From positions 1 to 36,275 of the forward strand of contig JAFAJV010000101.1 in NCBI GenBank assembly GCA_019235995.1: DNA of 36,275 bases, in the 5' to 3' direction. The notes under the pieces are model-generated. The model saw only the letters and a list, made by a program, of their open reading frames with translations, ran no database searches and was not told where the DNA came from. The DNA comes from Vulcanimicrobiota bacterium. Its GTDB lineage: Bacteria; Vulcanimicrobiota; Vulcanimicrobiia; Vulcanimicrobiales; Vulcanimicrobiaceae. A program made the position numbers and the translations under genes. Positions 24,995-33,206 of this stretch are shown here, piece after piece; positions within the stretch are counted from its first letter, which is position 1; each line of letters begins with the position of its first letter.

Positions 24995-25037
24995 GTAACG
25001 TGTGCTCCTTGCAGCAAAGTAAACTGCTTCACGTTAC
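24995..25037 (-). promoter_or_regulatory. Hairpin that spans the ribosome-binding site of the phosphoesterase operon
   Basis: On the minus strand GTAACGTG (25037-25030) and CACGTTAC (25002-24995) form a perfect 8-bp stem, with a GCAG/CTGC inner stem. The AAGGAG ribosome-binding site is in the 27-base loop and the ATG follows the 3' arm with no gap. Folded, it would hinder initiation; unfolded it would permit it. A DNA-level operator is also possible. Confidence 0.55.
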
Positions 25038-25101
25038 GACGACAAAAAAAGAAAATCCCATATACGCGTCCGAGTACGTCGCATTCGGATGATGACGCCA
25101 A

Positions 25102-25512
25102 TCATCTTTTTTCGAGAAAGGCCGGCCCCTCGAAGGTCATGCTCACGCACGTGCCGCGCGTGGTGTCGATGCGCAGTTGTTGCGCGATCGCGCGAATGAT
25201 GCGAAGCCCGAAGCCTCGGCCCGGAAGCGGCTTGCGACGGATGAACGAGCCTCGATCCGATACATACACCGAGAGTCTTCCTCCGCGGTCGATGCGCGCA
25301 AGCAGCTGGACGTCGCGCGTCTTGCTCGAGCTGCGCACGTACGCATGCTCCACGACGTTCGCCAGCGCTTCTCCCGTGGCGGTCGTCACGTCGTCGCGCG
25401 CGCCGGGGTCGACTTGAAGGGCTTCCAAAAACGCCGCGAGCGCGTGCCGGATCGGCGCGACGTACTGCGACTGCGCCGGGCAGTATAGACGCAGCTCGGA
25501 GCCTGGTTTCAT
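25102..25512 (-). CDS. Anti-sigma factor serine kinase, RsbW/SpoIIAB-like ATPase
   Basis: A 136-residue HATPase_c-type protein. The N box (VTTATGEALANVVEHAY, with the Glu and Asn that bind Mg-ATP), the G1-like VSDRGSFIRR and the GRGFGLRIIRAIAQQL region match RsbW-type kinases. These hold a sigma factor inactive and phosphorylate a STAS antagonist. The G1 motif carries DRGS rather than DxGxG, a mild deviation. ATG 25512 overlaps the stop of the STAS gene as ATGA, so all three partner-switch genes are coupled. No sigma factor is encoded in the window, so the target is elsewhere. Confidence 0.9.
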   Translation of the reverse strand: MKPGSELRLYCPAQSQYVAPIRHALAAFLEALQVDPGARDDVTTATGEALANVVEHAYVRSSSKTRDVQLLARIDRGGRLSVYVSDRGSFIRRKPLPGRGFGLRIIRAIAQQLRIDTTRGTCVSMTFEGPAFLEKR

Positions 25513-25841
25513 TCCGTGTCGCTCCGCGCGAGGTAGGCTAGGGCGGCGTCGCGGTCGCCGAAGATCTTGAATGCCCCTGCGAGCCCGGCGTATTGCACGA
25601 CCCGGGCGAACTGCGGCGTTCGAACCACCAGCGCCACGGGGATGGCGTCGTGCGACGACGACACGCAAAACCGCAGGAGCTCTGTCAAGGCCACCGAGTC
25701 GGCATACGTCACGTCCGAAAGGTCGAGGAGGACGGCGCGATCGCTCCCCGAGCGTTGCAGGGCCGTTCGTATCTCGTCCTTGCGGCCGATCTCCAGCTCG
25801 CCGCCGAGGCGGATCGTCTTGATGGACTCGCCGTCGCTCAT
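25509..25841 (-). CDS. STAS-domain anti-sigma factor antagonist (RsbV/SpoIIAA-like)
   Basis: A 110-residue single STAS domain. The segment VLLDLSDVTYADSVALTELL contains the Ser49 expected to be phosphorylated by the cognate kinase, and the preceding Asp-rich strand LDLSDV is typical. Dephosphorylated antagonist binds the kinase and frees the sigma factor. ATG 25841 overlaps the phosphatase stop (ATGA), and its own stop overlaps the kinase start. Gene order on the transcript is phosphatase, antagonist, kinase. Confidence 0.92.
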   Translation of the reverse strand: MSDGESIKTIRLGGELEIGRKDEIRTALQRSGSDRAVLLDLSDVTYADSVALTELLRFCVSSSHDAIPVALVVRTPQFARVVQYAGLAGAFKIFGDRDAALAYLARSDTE

Positions 25842-27286
25842 GCCGTTCTCTGCAGTACGGCGGCGTCGGGGACTGCGGCGGCCGCAGCGGGGCTCATGAA
25901 ATGAATCGTGAGGATAGCGATATCGTCCGAGACCCGATGGCGGTCGAAGATCACGTCGCGAATGTCTCTCGCCGGGTCTTCGCCCGCCCTCCGCGCCGCC
26001 GCCTCGACCGCCTCGAGCAGCAGGCTCTCTCCAGAGAGAACGTCATGCGAATGTTCGATGACGCCGTCGGTGTACAGCACGAGCATCGCGCCCGGCACGC
26101 TCTTCACGCGGTGCGTCGCGTACGCGGCGTCGGGACTGATTCCCAGCGGCAGCTCGCCGACCTCGAGGAATCGCGCCCTGCGGCCCGGCTCGAAGAGCAC
26201 CGGCGCGGGATGGCCCGCGGCCGCGTAACTGAACTCGAACGCGCGCGCGTCAACGAGACCGGCCAGCGCGGTGATCATCGGGAAGTTGGCGGCGATCAGC
26301 TCCGCGTTGACGCGCTCGAGCATGCTTCCCGGCGTCGGATCGACGAGCGCGCTCGAAATCAGCATCTGCCGCGTCTTGTTCATCGCGACCGCCGCTTCGA
26401 TCCCGTGACCCGCGACGTCTCCGATGGCCAGGAGCACGCGATCGTGCGGTAGTTGCACGGCGTCGTACCAATCGCCGCCGATCTTCGCCTCCTCAGTGGC
26501 GGGCTCGTACGTGGCGCTCAGGCGCACGCCCGGCAGCTCGGGGAGAACGCGCTGCGCGAATGCGTCCTGCAGCGTATCGGCGATGCGCTTTTCCGCCTCG
26601 TAGGCGGCGCGACTCTCTGCGGCGCGCCGCCGCTGCTCTTCCGAGGTCGCGCGCTCCTGCTCGAGTCGGACGGCGAGCCGGTACTGCTGGATCGTGAAAA
26701 GCGCCGCGGCCACGATCACGGCGACGACCGCGCCGATCGCAAAGACGTTGGCCAAGCCGATGGCGCGCTGCGCGCGCGCGTCGCCCTGGCGCTCGCGGCG
26801 AAGCAGCGCGGCGTCGATCGCGGCCAGGTCGTCGCGGAAGCGATCGACGAGGATCTTCCCGTGCAGCTCGAGCACATGGCCGTTGCGTCCCTTGACCAAA
26901 AGCAGCGGTCGGGCGACCTGCCGCAACCACCGGCGGTTTGTCGCGTCCGCGTCGGCGACGAGCCGCCGCGCATCGTGGAGTCCGAGCGTTTCACCGGCCG
27001 ACCGCAGGCGCCGCAAGAGCGACGGCAGGACGGCGCGACCGCGGAAATACGGCTGGAGCAGCAGCGGATCGCGCACCGCGGAAAAGCCGCGGACGCCCGT
27101 CTCCTCGTCGAGTTGCGCGCGGACCGCGTCGCCCGCGGCGATGCGCGCCGCCCGCACGTACTCGGCGTCGGCGTACGACGACGTCAGGATGGAGCGCACC
27201 AGCACGCCGCCCGCGATCAGCAAGGCCACCAGCAGGGCCAGGAAGCCGAGCGTGAGGACCAGCGGTACGGAAAGGCGGCGAGTCAT
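25838..27286 (-). CDS. Membrane SpoIIE/RsbU-type serine phosphatase with CHASE3-like sensor
   Basis: A 482-residue protein. One transmembrane helix (about residues 6-30) precedes an extracytoplasmic region with DEETGVRGFSAVRDPLLLQPY, the CHASE3 signature, to about residue 170. A second transmembrane helix (about 175-197) and a coiled-coil linker (EQERATSEEQRRRAAESRAA) lead to a PP2C/SpoIIE domain. That domain has the metal Asp residues in KIGGDWYDAV, LAIGDVAGHG and VSDDIAILTIHF. It should dephosphorylate the STAS protein encoded next, in response to a periplasmic signal. ATG 27286 is chosen over an upstream ATG that adds only a low-complexity extension. First gene of the operon. Confidence 0.92.
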   Translation of the reverse strand: MTRRLSVPLVLTLGFLALLVALLIAGGVLVRSILTSSYADAEYVRAARIAAGDAVRAQLDEETGVRGFSAVRDPLLLQPYFRGRAVLPSLLRRLRSAGETLGLHDARRLVADADATNRRWLRQVARPLLLVKGRNGHVLELHGKILVDRFRDDLAAIDAALLRRERQGDARAQRAIGLANVFAIGAVVAVIVAAALFTIQQYRLAVRLEQERATSEEQRRRAAESRAAYEAEKRIADTLQDAFAQRVLPELPGVRLSATYEPATEEAKIGGDWYDAVQLPHDRVLLAIGDVAGHGIEAAVAMNKTRQMLISSALVDPTPGSMLERVNAELIAANFPMITALAGLVDARAFEFSYAAAGHPAPVLFEPGRRARFLEVGELPLGISPDAAYATHRVKSVPGAMLVLYTDGVIEHSHDVLSGESLLLEAVEAAARRAGEDPARDIRDVIFDRHRVSDDIAILTIHFMSPAAAAAVPDAAVLQRTA

Positions 27287-27462
27287 CGCAAGTCGCTCTT
27301 TCCCACGCGCGAGTGGCGGCCCTCCGGCGCTTAGTGGCCCAGATGCCAACCGTGCTGCTCGCAGCGATAGGGACGCAGGCCTCTGGACGTCCGCGGAATC
27401 GCGCGCAGCGCCAGGCGTCGCGTCGCAAAGGCGGCCTTCGGCGCTCCGCTCTCTTTATAACA

Positions 27463-27490
27463 GGAGCGCGGACCGCCGCTGCGGCGCTCC
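27463..27490 (-). terminator. Stem-loop after the cupin gene, possible terminator
   Basis: GGAGCGC (27463-27469) and GCGCTCC (27484-27490) form a perfect 7-bp GC stem right after the cupin stop on the minus strand. The following bases (TGTTATAAAG) are not a proper T-run, so it may only be a weak or Rho-assisted terminator. The rest of the 205-base gap to the phosphatase start shows nothing clear. Confidence 0.35.
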
Positions 27491-27491
27491 G

Positions 27492-27971
27492 TCATTCCTC
27501 CCCGTCGAAGTAATCGAGCGGCTCGGAACGGATGTTGCGGCGCTCGGGTATCGGGACGCCCCACTTGCCGCTGTCGGGATAGTACCATGCCTCGCCGATC
27601 GGATTGTCTGCGACGACGTAGAGAACGAGATCCTTGGCGCCGTCGTTGAAGAATTGGTGCGCCTGTCCCGGCTCGAAGATGCACGCATCGCCCTCGACCA
27701 CGCGTGCCGTACCGCCCTCGTGGCGGACGGTCCCGCTTCCTGAGATGACGTGATAGAACTCCCACTGCGCGCTGTGCGAATGATACGGGTACGGCGCCTT
27801 CCCCGCGGGGATGCGCAGAATCTCGACGTCAAAAGGATGGCGCTCGCGAAGATCCGTCGAGCGCGGCTTGCGCCCCAGCGCCTCCGACACCTCGATCCCC
27901 TGACCGGCCATCGTTCCCTTTGGCGAAGACCATTTTATAGGCTCGATTTTTTTCGTGTTGACGATCAGCAT
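27492..27971 (-). CDS. Cupin-domain protein
   Basis: A 159-residue single-domain cupin. Motif 1 is represented by YPYHSHSAQWEFYHVISGSG (two His and a Glu for metal) and motif 2 by CIFEPGQAHQFFNDG (the third His). The region after the barrel (IGEAWYYPDSGKWGVP) is conserved-looking but unassigned. Cupins range from sugar isomerases to dioxygenases and small-molecule sensors; the sequence does not say which. ATG 27971 is chosen because the frame upstream of it does not resemble a cupin. The cupin is the upstream gene on the minus strand, with a stem-loop after its stop and a 205-base gap before the phosphatase start, so it is probably a separate transcription unit from the partner-switch operon. 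Confidence 0.88.
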   Translation of the reverse strand: MLIVNTKKIEPIKWSSPKGTMAGQGIEVSEALGRKPRSTDLRERHPFDVEILRIPAGKAPYPYHSHSAQWEFYHVISGSGTVRHEGGTARVVEGDACIFEPGQAHQFFNDGAKDLVLYVVADNPIGEAWYYPDSGKWGVPIPERRNIRSEPLDYFDGEE

Positions 27972-28063
27972 GCTCGTTTCCGACCTCGCCGGCTCGGTTC
28001 GCCGCAACGCCCGCCAGGGCCGCTTCCCAGCGCCCGCGAATTGGCGTGACACGGAGAATCGCC

Positions 28064-28933
28064 ATGCTGACGACACGATCGCGCACGACACCGATGTTGG
28101 CGTTGCTTCTCGCCGGCTGCGTCTTTCGTGCGGGAGCTCAGCTGCCCGGCATTGCTTCGGCCGACGTCACGCCGCTCGCCGGACCGCACGGCTCTCACGT
28201 GACGATCGTGCTGATGGAAAACAAAGATTATCACCGAGTCGTCGGAAACGTGGAGGCGCCGTACCTCAACACCACGCTGATTCCGCAGGGCGCTCTACTG
28301 CGAAATAGCCACGCGATCGGACATCCCAGCGAGCCCAACTATCTCGCGCTCTTTTCCGGCTCGACGCAGGGCGTCGACGGCGACCAATGCCCGCTGTATT
28401 TCACCAGAACGAACGTCGCGTCTGAGCTGATCGCTGCCGGCAAAACCTTCTCCGGATATTCCGAGTCGATGCCGCGGGACGGCTACAAGGGCTGCTATCA
28501 CGGACTCTACGATCGCAACCACAACCCGTGGGTCGAGTTCAAGAACGTGCCGGATAACGACAACCTCGTATATCGAGGCTTTCCGAAGCACGTCGCGTCG
28601 TTCGTGTGGATCACGCCGAATCTGTGCCACGACACTCACGACTGCCCGGTCGACATAGGCGACAAGTGGCTTTCGAAAAACCTTCCACCGATCATCGCGT
28701 GGGACAAGACACACGACGGGCTTCTGATCCTGACGTGGGACGAGGCCGCTCCGGATATCGACCGGAAGAACCACATCGCAACCGTGCTCGCCGGTCCGAT
28801 GATCCGGCCCGGAGTCACGAACACGGAGAACGTCGATCACTACTCGGTTCTTCGCACGATCGAGAAGATCCTGAACGTTCCGTGCATCAACCACGATTGC
28901 AGCGCGCCGCTCTTGAGCGGCATCTGGAATTAA
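28064..28933 (+). CDS. AcpA-like acid phosphatase/phosphoesterase lipoprotein
   Basis: A 289-residue lipoprotein (lipobox LAGC, Cys19). VTIVLMENKDYHRVVGN is the N-terminal metal motif (Glu-Asn), GHPSEPNYLALFSGSTQG holds the Ser/Thr site, and DGLLILTWDEAAPDIDRKNHI plus AGPMIRPG close the domain. This is the short AcpA-type branch of the phosphoesterase superfamily, distinct from the longer proteins at 2037 and 20835-24994. ATG 28064 is supported by GGAGA six bases upstream. It is the fifth lipid-anchored phosphoesterase in 36 kb. Divergent from the cupin with a 92-base gap. Confidence 0.88.
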   Translation: MLTTRSRTTPMLALLLAGCVFRAGAQLPGIASADVTPLAGPHGSHVTIVLMENKDYHRVVGNVEAPYLNTTLIPQGALLRNSHAIGHPSEPNYLALFSGSTQGVDGDQCPLYFTRTNVASELIAAGKTFSGYSESMPRDGYKGCYHGLYDRNHNPWVEFKNVPDNDNLVYRGFPKHVASFVWITPNLCHDTHDCPVDIGDKWLSKNLPPIIAWDKTHDGLLILTWDEAAPDIDRKNHIATVLAGPMIRPGVTNTENVDHYSVLRTIEKILNVPCINHDCSAPLLSGIWN

Positions 28934-28963
28934 GGAACGGCGGGTGCGTAGGTGTGGCTGAAT

Positions 28964-28986
28964 GGGCGAGCGAACATCCCTCGCCC
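28964..28986 (+). other. Stem-loop between the phosphatase and NHL-protein genes
   Basis: GGGCGAG (28964-28970) and CTCGCCC (28980-28986) form a perfect 7-bp stem with a 9-base loop, 16 bases before the ribosome-binding site of the next gene. There is no T-run after it. It may attenuate transcription between the two genes or stabilise the second mRNA. Confidence 0.35.
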
Positions 28987-29014
28987 CACTTAAGTCACCT
29001 CGGAGGATTCACTC

Positions 29015-30013
29015 GTGAAAACCGCATCTTTGACGACTGTATTAGCGGCAGCCGCGGTCGTTCTATTCGCCGGGTGCTCGGGCGGATCGCAAGGCTCGAA
29101 CGCCGGAGCGTCCGCCGTCCCGGCGGCGTACCACGGCCTTCCCGGATATCTGCTGCCGACGGGCAACGACGCCCGCTTCACCGGCGAGTCGCGTTTATCG
29201 TCGCGGTTCTTTTCGCCGCAGCTCGTTCCGGACCGCAAGAAAAAGAGAATCGAAAAAGACTTCTTCATCTCCGATACGGGAAGCAACGTGTTCGTCTTCA
29301 AGAACTCGACGTACACGAAGGTCGGCGACATCACCAGCGGCCTCAGTGATACGGACGGCGTCTGGGTAGATAAACTAGGCAACGTGTACGTCGCGAACGT
29401 CACCGGTCCAAACGTGACGGAGTACAAGAAGGGCGCCGGGTCGCCGATTTGCACGTATTCGTCCGGACTGTCCGATCCGATCGGCGTGACGGCGGATAAC
29501 TCCGGTAACGTCTACGTCGCCGATTTTGGCGGCAACGCGGTTCGCGAATATGCGCAGTGCAGCAACTCGGTCAAGACCTCGATCAGCATCAATCTGCCCG
29601 AAGGCGTTGCGGTGGACGCCAGAGGCGACCTCTTCGTCTCCTACTTCGGGAACAACGGCGGCAACTTCGAGGAGTTTACGAACGGCACCGGAACGGTGCT
29701 CGGCGCGAGCATCTCCACGCCGGCGGGCCTCATCCTCGACAAGAACGGCAACCTGATCGCCGACGATCAGAGCGGTAACATCGACCTTATCAAGCCGCCC
29801 TATTCGTCGGCCACAGTGCTCGTGAGCGGGCTCTCGGATCCGTTCCGCTGCGCGCTCAATAAGGCTGAGACCCTGCTGTTCAACGCGAACCATGGCTCTG
29901 CCACGGTCACGGTCTACAGCTACCCGTCCATGACGCTGGTGCACACGATCACCACGAGCGACGGGATCGATGGCGCGGAGGGCGTTGGAGAGTCGCCCGA
30001 CGCCACCTTCTAA
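29015..30013 (+). CDS. NHL-repeat beta-propeller lipoprotein
   Basis: A 332-residue lipoprotein (lipobox FAGC, Cys21). After a linker of about 60 residues rich in Gly, Ser and Arg there are repeated blades of the NHL type: FFISDTGSNVFVF, VWVDKLGNVYVANV, VTADNSGNVYVADFGGNAV, VAVDARGDLFVSYFG and LILDKNGNLIADD. They fold as a six-bladed propeller in related proteins. Binding partner unknown. Start is a GTG at 29015 with GGAGG eight bases upstream. The gene ends just before a strong bidirectional terminator. Confidence 0.9.
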   Translation: MKTASLTTVLAAAAVVLFAGCSGGSQGSNAGASAVPAAYHGLPGYLLPTGNDARFTGESRLSSRFFSPQLVPDRKKKRIEKDFFISDTGSNVFVFKNSTYTKVGDITSGLSDTDGVWVDKLGNVYVANVTGPNVTEYKKGAGSPICTYSSGLSDPIGVTADNSGNVYVADFGGNAVREYAQCSNSVKTSISINLPEGVAVDARGDLFVSYFGNNGGNFEEFTNGTGTVLGASISTPAGLILDKNGNLIADDQSGNIDLIKPPYSSATVLVSGLSDPFRCALNKAETLLFNANHGSATVTVYSYPSMTLVHTITTSDGIDGAEGVGESPDATF

Positions 30014-30035
30014 CGTACCGCGGACTAAAGAAAAT

Positions 30036-30067
30036 GCGTGCGCCCCGTTCGCAGGGCGCACGCTTTT
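30036..30067. terminator. Bidirectional intrinsic terminator between NHL gene and dnaE2
   Basis: GCGTGCGCCC (30036-30045) and GGGCGCACGC (30054-30063) form a perfect 10-bp GC stem with an 8-base loop. TTTT follows on the plus strand, and on the minus strand the stem is followed by ATTTTCTTT, so it can stop transcripts from both convergent genes. dnaE2 ends at its edge. Confidence 0.9.
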
Positions 30068-33000
30068 CATTGGAAGCTGTGGATCGCGACGGTCCGCGTT
30101 ATCCCCTCGTCGCTGAAGGCCCAGATCTTCTTCGCGATGACGTCGATGCAGCCGCTCTCCTTCTGCAGCGTCCCCTCGACGATCAGCGTCGGCGACGAAC
30201 GGATCGGACGGCGAAACCTCTCATAAACGTCGGGGCGCACGACCACGTTCACGAGCCCCGTCTCGTCCTCCAGCGTCAGGAAGACGAAACCCTTGGCCGT
30301 GCCGGGGCGCTGGCGCGTGATCACCAATCCGCCGACGCGGCATGCGCTGTTGCGAGGCAGCTCGCGCAGCTTCGCGGCGGGGACAACGCGCTCCGCGGCG
30401 AGCCGGTCGCGAAAGTGCTCCATCACTTGACTGCCGGCGGTGACGCCGGTCGACCATAGATCGAAGGCCGCGAGCCGCTTCGGAGCCACTGCTTCGAACT
30501 GGACGGACGGCTCGTCAACGTCCATCAGGGATCCGAGCTCGCCGCGCGCCTCGCGCTCGTCGAGGCCACGCAGCGCCCACATCGCCTCGCGGCGCGATCC
30601 GTACCAGGGCGCGAAGGCCCCGGCGATCGCGAGGTTCTCCAGCGTCTCGCGCTGGAGCCGCGTTCGTTGCGCGAACGCCAGCACGTCCTTAAACGGGCCC
30701 TGCGCGATGGCGTTTTCCAGGCACTTCTTCTGCACCTCGCCGAGTCCACGCACGAGATGGAATCCCAGCCGCAGCGCGCCGTCGCTCTGCACGTGCGACC
30801 AATAACCGCTGGCATTGACCTCGACCGGATCGACCCGCACGCCGTGGCGGCGCGCGTCGTTGACGAGCACCTCGGTCGAGTAGAAGCCCATTGGCTGCAC
30901 GTTGAGGATCGCCGCCGCGAATACGGCGGGCAGATGACACTTCAGATACGCCGACGCGTACGCGAGGAGCGCGAAGCTGGCGGCGTGCGATTCGGGAAAG
31001 CCGTAGTCGGCGAAGCCCTCCAGCATGTGGAACAGCTGCTCGGCGGCGCTCGCGTCGATGCCGTTGCCGACCATGCCGTCGATGAGCTTCTTGCGCATCG
31101 CCTGCATGCGCTCGCGCGAACGTTTGTGTCCCATCGCGCGGCGCAGCTCGTCGGCCTCCCCGCCGGAGAATCCGGCCGCCTCGATGGCGAGGCGCATCCC
31201 CTGCTCCTGAAAGAGCGGCACGCCGAGCGTCCGTTCCAAGACGGGCTTCAACTTCGGGTGTGGATAGGTCACCGCTTCTTCTCCCGAGCGGCGCCGCAGG
31301 AACGGATGGACCATCTCTCCCTGAATCGGGCCGGGGCGAATGATCGCCACCTGCATCACGATGTCGTAAAAGCAGGCCGGCTTCATGCGCGGCAGCATCG
31401 ATTGCTGCGCGCGCGACTCGATCTGAAAGACGCCGATCGTATCGGCGCGTCCGATCATGTCGTACGTCGCCGTGTCGTCCGCCGGAATCGTGTGCAGCTG
31501 GAGGCCGCGCGCTACGGCTGGCGGCAGCCAGGCGTCGTCGCGCTCGACACAGCCGCGATAGAGCGTGAACGCCTCGCGCAAGAGCGAGAGCATCCCCAGG
31601 CCGAGCAGGTCGATCTTGATCAGGCCCAGGTCCTGCAGATCGTCCTTGTCCCACTGAATGACGTTGCGGTCGCGCATCGTCGCCCACTCGACCGGTGCCA
31701 CGCACACCAGCGGGTCGCGGGTGATCAGCATGCCGCCGGAGTGGATCCCCAGATGGCGCGGAAAGTTGGCGATTCGCCGGCAGATCGCGAAGAGGAGCTC
31801 CGGACCGGCCTCGTCGGGAAGCTCCTCACGTGCATCGTACTCGCGCGCGATCGCGTCGACTTGCACGAGGCTCAGCCCCAGCGCCTTCCCGACGTCGCGG
31901 ATCGCGGAACGCGTACGATACGTAATTACTTCGGCCACCATCGCGGCGTTCGTGCGGCCGTAGCGTTCGTAGACATACTGAATCACGAGCTCGCGGTCCT
32001 GATGCGCGAAGTCGATGTCGATGTCGGGGATTTCGCGCCGCTCCTCCGACATGAACCGTTCGAAGAGCAGGTTCATTCCGATCGGATCCACCGCAGTGAT
32101 GCCGAGGGCGTAGCAGACGGCGGAGTTCGCCGCCGATCCGCGGCCCTGACAGAGAACGCCGAGCCGCGCCGCCTCGCGCACGATGTCCCAGACGATCAAG
32201 AAATATCCGGCGAGGTCCAGCTTGGCGATCAGGCCGAGCTCGTATTCGAGCTGCCGCTCCACGCGCGTCTCGAGCGGCATCCCGTAGCGCCGCGCGGCGC
32301 CCTCGTAGACGAGCTCGCGAAGATGACTCTGCGGCGAGCGGCCGTCCGGCACCGGAAAGAGCGGAAACTGACCGCTCTGACGCTCCAGCCGAAAGCGGCA
32401 GCACCGCGCGATCTCGACGCTGCGCTCGACCGCCTCCGGATACTCCGCGAAGAGCCGGCGCATTGCCGCCGGCGTCTTGAGATGAAACTCCGCGTTGGGG
32501 CGCAGCGCGTTGGCCGCTCGTGCCGTCTGCAGCGTCGTGCCCTCGCGCACGCAGGAAAGCACGTCGGCCACCAGCGCGTCGTCCGCGCCGGCGTACACGA
32601 CCCCATTGGTCGCAACGCAGGGTAAGCGGCACTCCCGCGACAGCCGCACCAAATCCAGGTTGCGGTGTGTCTCGCGCGGGGTGAGATGCTGCTGGAGCTC
32701 GAGATTGAACCGCTGATCGAATATCTCGCCCAAACGCCGCGCTTCGCGCGCCGCCGCCTCTCGGCCGTCGCGTGCGAGCGCGCGTTCCACGCGACCGAAC
32801 GAGCCCCCCGACAGCGCGATCAATCCCTCAGAGCCTCTCTCGAGATCCTCCATGTGCAGACGCGCGTCGCCCTTGCTGCCCCGCATCTGCGCCGTCGAGA
32901 TCAGCCGGCAAAGGTTCGCATAGCCGCGCTCGTCTTCCACCAGCAGCACGATGCGCGCGCCGTCCTCGAAGGTGAGCTCGCTCCCGATGATCGCTTCGAG

Positions 33001-33192
33001 GCCGCGCCGGCGCGCGTAGATCGAGAAGCGCACCGCTCCATAGAGGCCGTCGCGATCGGTCAGTGCGAGCGCGTCCAGTCCCAGCTCGGCTGCGCGTTCT
33101 ACTAGCTCTTCCGGATGCGACCCGCCTTGCAAAAAACTAAAATTCGACCACGCATGCAACTCCGCATAGCCCTTGATCTCAGGCTGAGGCAT
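30067..33192 (-). CDS. dnaE2: Error-prone DNA polymerase DnaE2
   Basis: A 1041-residue C-family DNA polymerase, usual DnaE2 length. A PHP-domain N-terminus (YAELHAWSNFSFLQGGS, GLDALALTDRDGLYGAVRF) is followed by the palm, whose catalytic Asp pair is in REIPDIDIDFAHQDRE (about residue 385) with the third Asp in LIKIDLLGLGMLS. Helix-hairpin-helix and OB-fold regions (VGGLVITRQRPGTAKGFVF) end the protein. DnaE2 does lesion bypass and induced mutagenesis together with ImuA and ImuB, encoded immediately upstream (14-base gap). It lacks the extra tail of the replicative DnaE. Expected to be induced by DNA damage through the LexA-type palindrome at 35206-35223. Confidence 0.95.
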   Translation of the reverse strand: MPQPEIKGYAELHAWSNFSFLQGGSHPEELVERAAELGLDALALTDRDGLYGAVRFSIYARRRGLEAIIGSELTFEDGARIVLLVEDERGYANLCRLISTAQMRGSKGDARLHMEDLERGSEGLIALSGGSFGRVERALARDGREAAAREARRLGEIFDQRFNLELQQHLTPRETHRNLDLVRLSRECRLPCVATNGVVYAGADDALVADVLSCVREGTTLQTARAANALRPNAEFHLKTPAAMRRLFAEYPEAVERSVEIARCCRFRLERQSGQFPLFPVPDGRSPQSHLRELVYEGAARRYGMPLETRVERQLEYELGLIAKLDLAGYFLIVWDIVREAARLGVLCQGRGSAANSAVCYALGITAVDPIGMNLLFERFMSEERREIPDIDIDFAHQDRELVIQYVYERYGRTNAAMVAEVITYRTRSAIRDVGKALGLSLVQVDAIAREYDAREELPDEAGPELLFAICRRIANFPRHLGIHSGGMLITRDPLVCVAPVEWATMRDRNVIQWDKDDLQDLGLIKIDLLGLGMLSLLREAFTLYRGCVERDDAWLPPAVARGLQLHTIPADDTATYDMIGRADTIGVFQIESRAQQSMLPRMKPACFYDIVMQVAIIRPGPIQGEMVHPFLRRRSGEEAVTYPHPKLKPVLERTLGVPLFQEQGMRLAIEAAGFSGGEADELRRAMGHKRSRERMQAMRKKLIDGMVGNGIDASAAEQLFHMLEGFADYGFPESHAASFALLAYASAYLKCHLPAVFAAAILNVQPMGFYSTEVLVNDARRHGVRVDPVEVNASGYWSHVQSDGALRLGFHLVRGLGEVQKKCLENAIAQGPFKDVLAFAQRTRLQRETLENLAIAGAFAPWYGSRREAMWALRGLDEREARGELGSLMDVDEPSVQFEAVAPKRLAAFDLWSTGVTAGSQVMEHFRDRLAAERVVPAAKLRELPRNSACRVGGLVITRQRPGTAKGFVFLTLEDETGLVNVVVRPDVYERFRRPIRSSPTLIVEGTLQKESGCIDVIAKKIWAFSDEGITRTVAIHSFQ

Positions 33193-33206
33193 GCTTCATA
33201 AGAAAA

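Noticed and set aside
25040-25060. T-rich run on the minus strand as a terminator
   Set aside because: It lies upstream of the phosphoesterase array and downstream of no gene on that strand except the anti-sigma kinase; no convincing stem precedes the T-run.
30667-32625. 652-codon open frame on the plus strand opposite dnaE2
   Set aside because: Arg/Ala/Gln/His-rich translation with no domain, antisense to a gene with clear polymerase motifs; typical GC-rich shadow frame.
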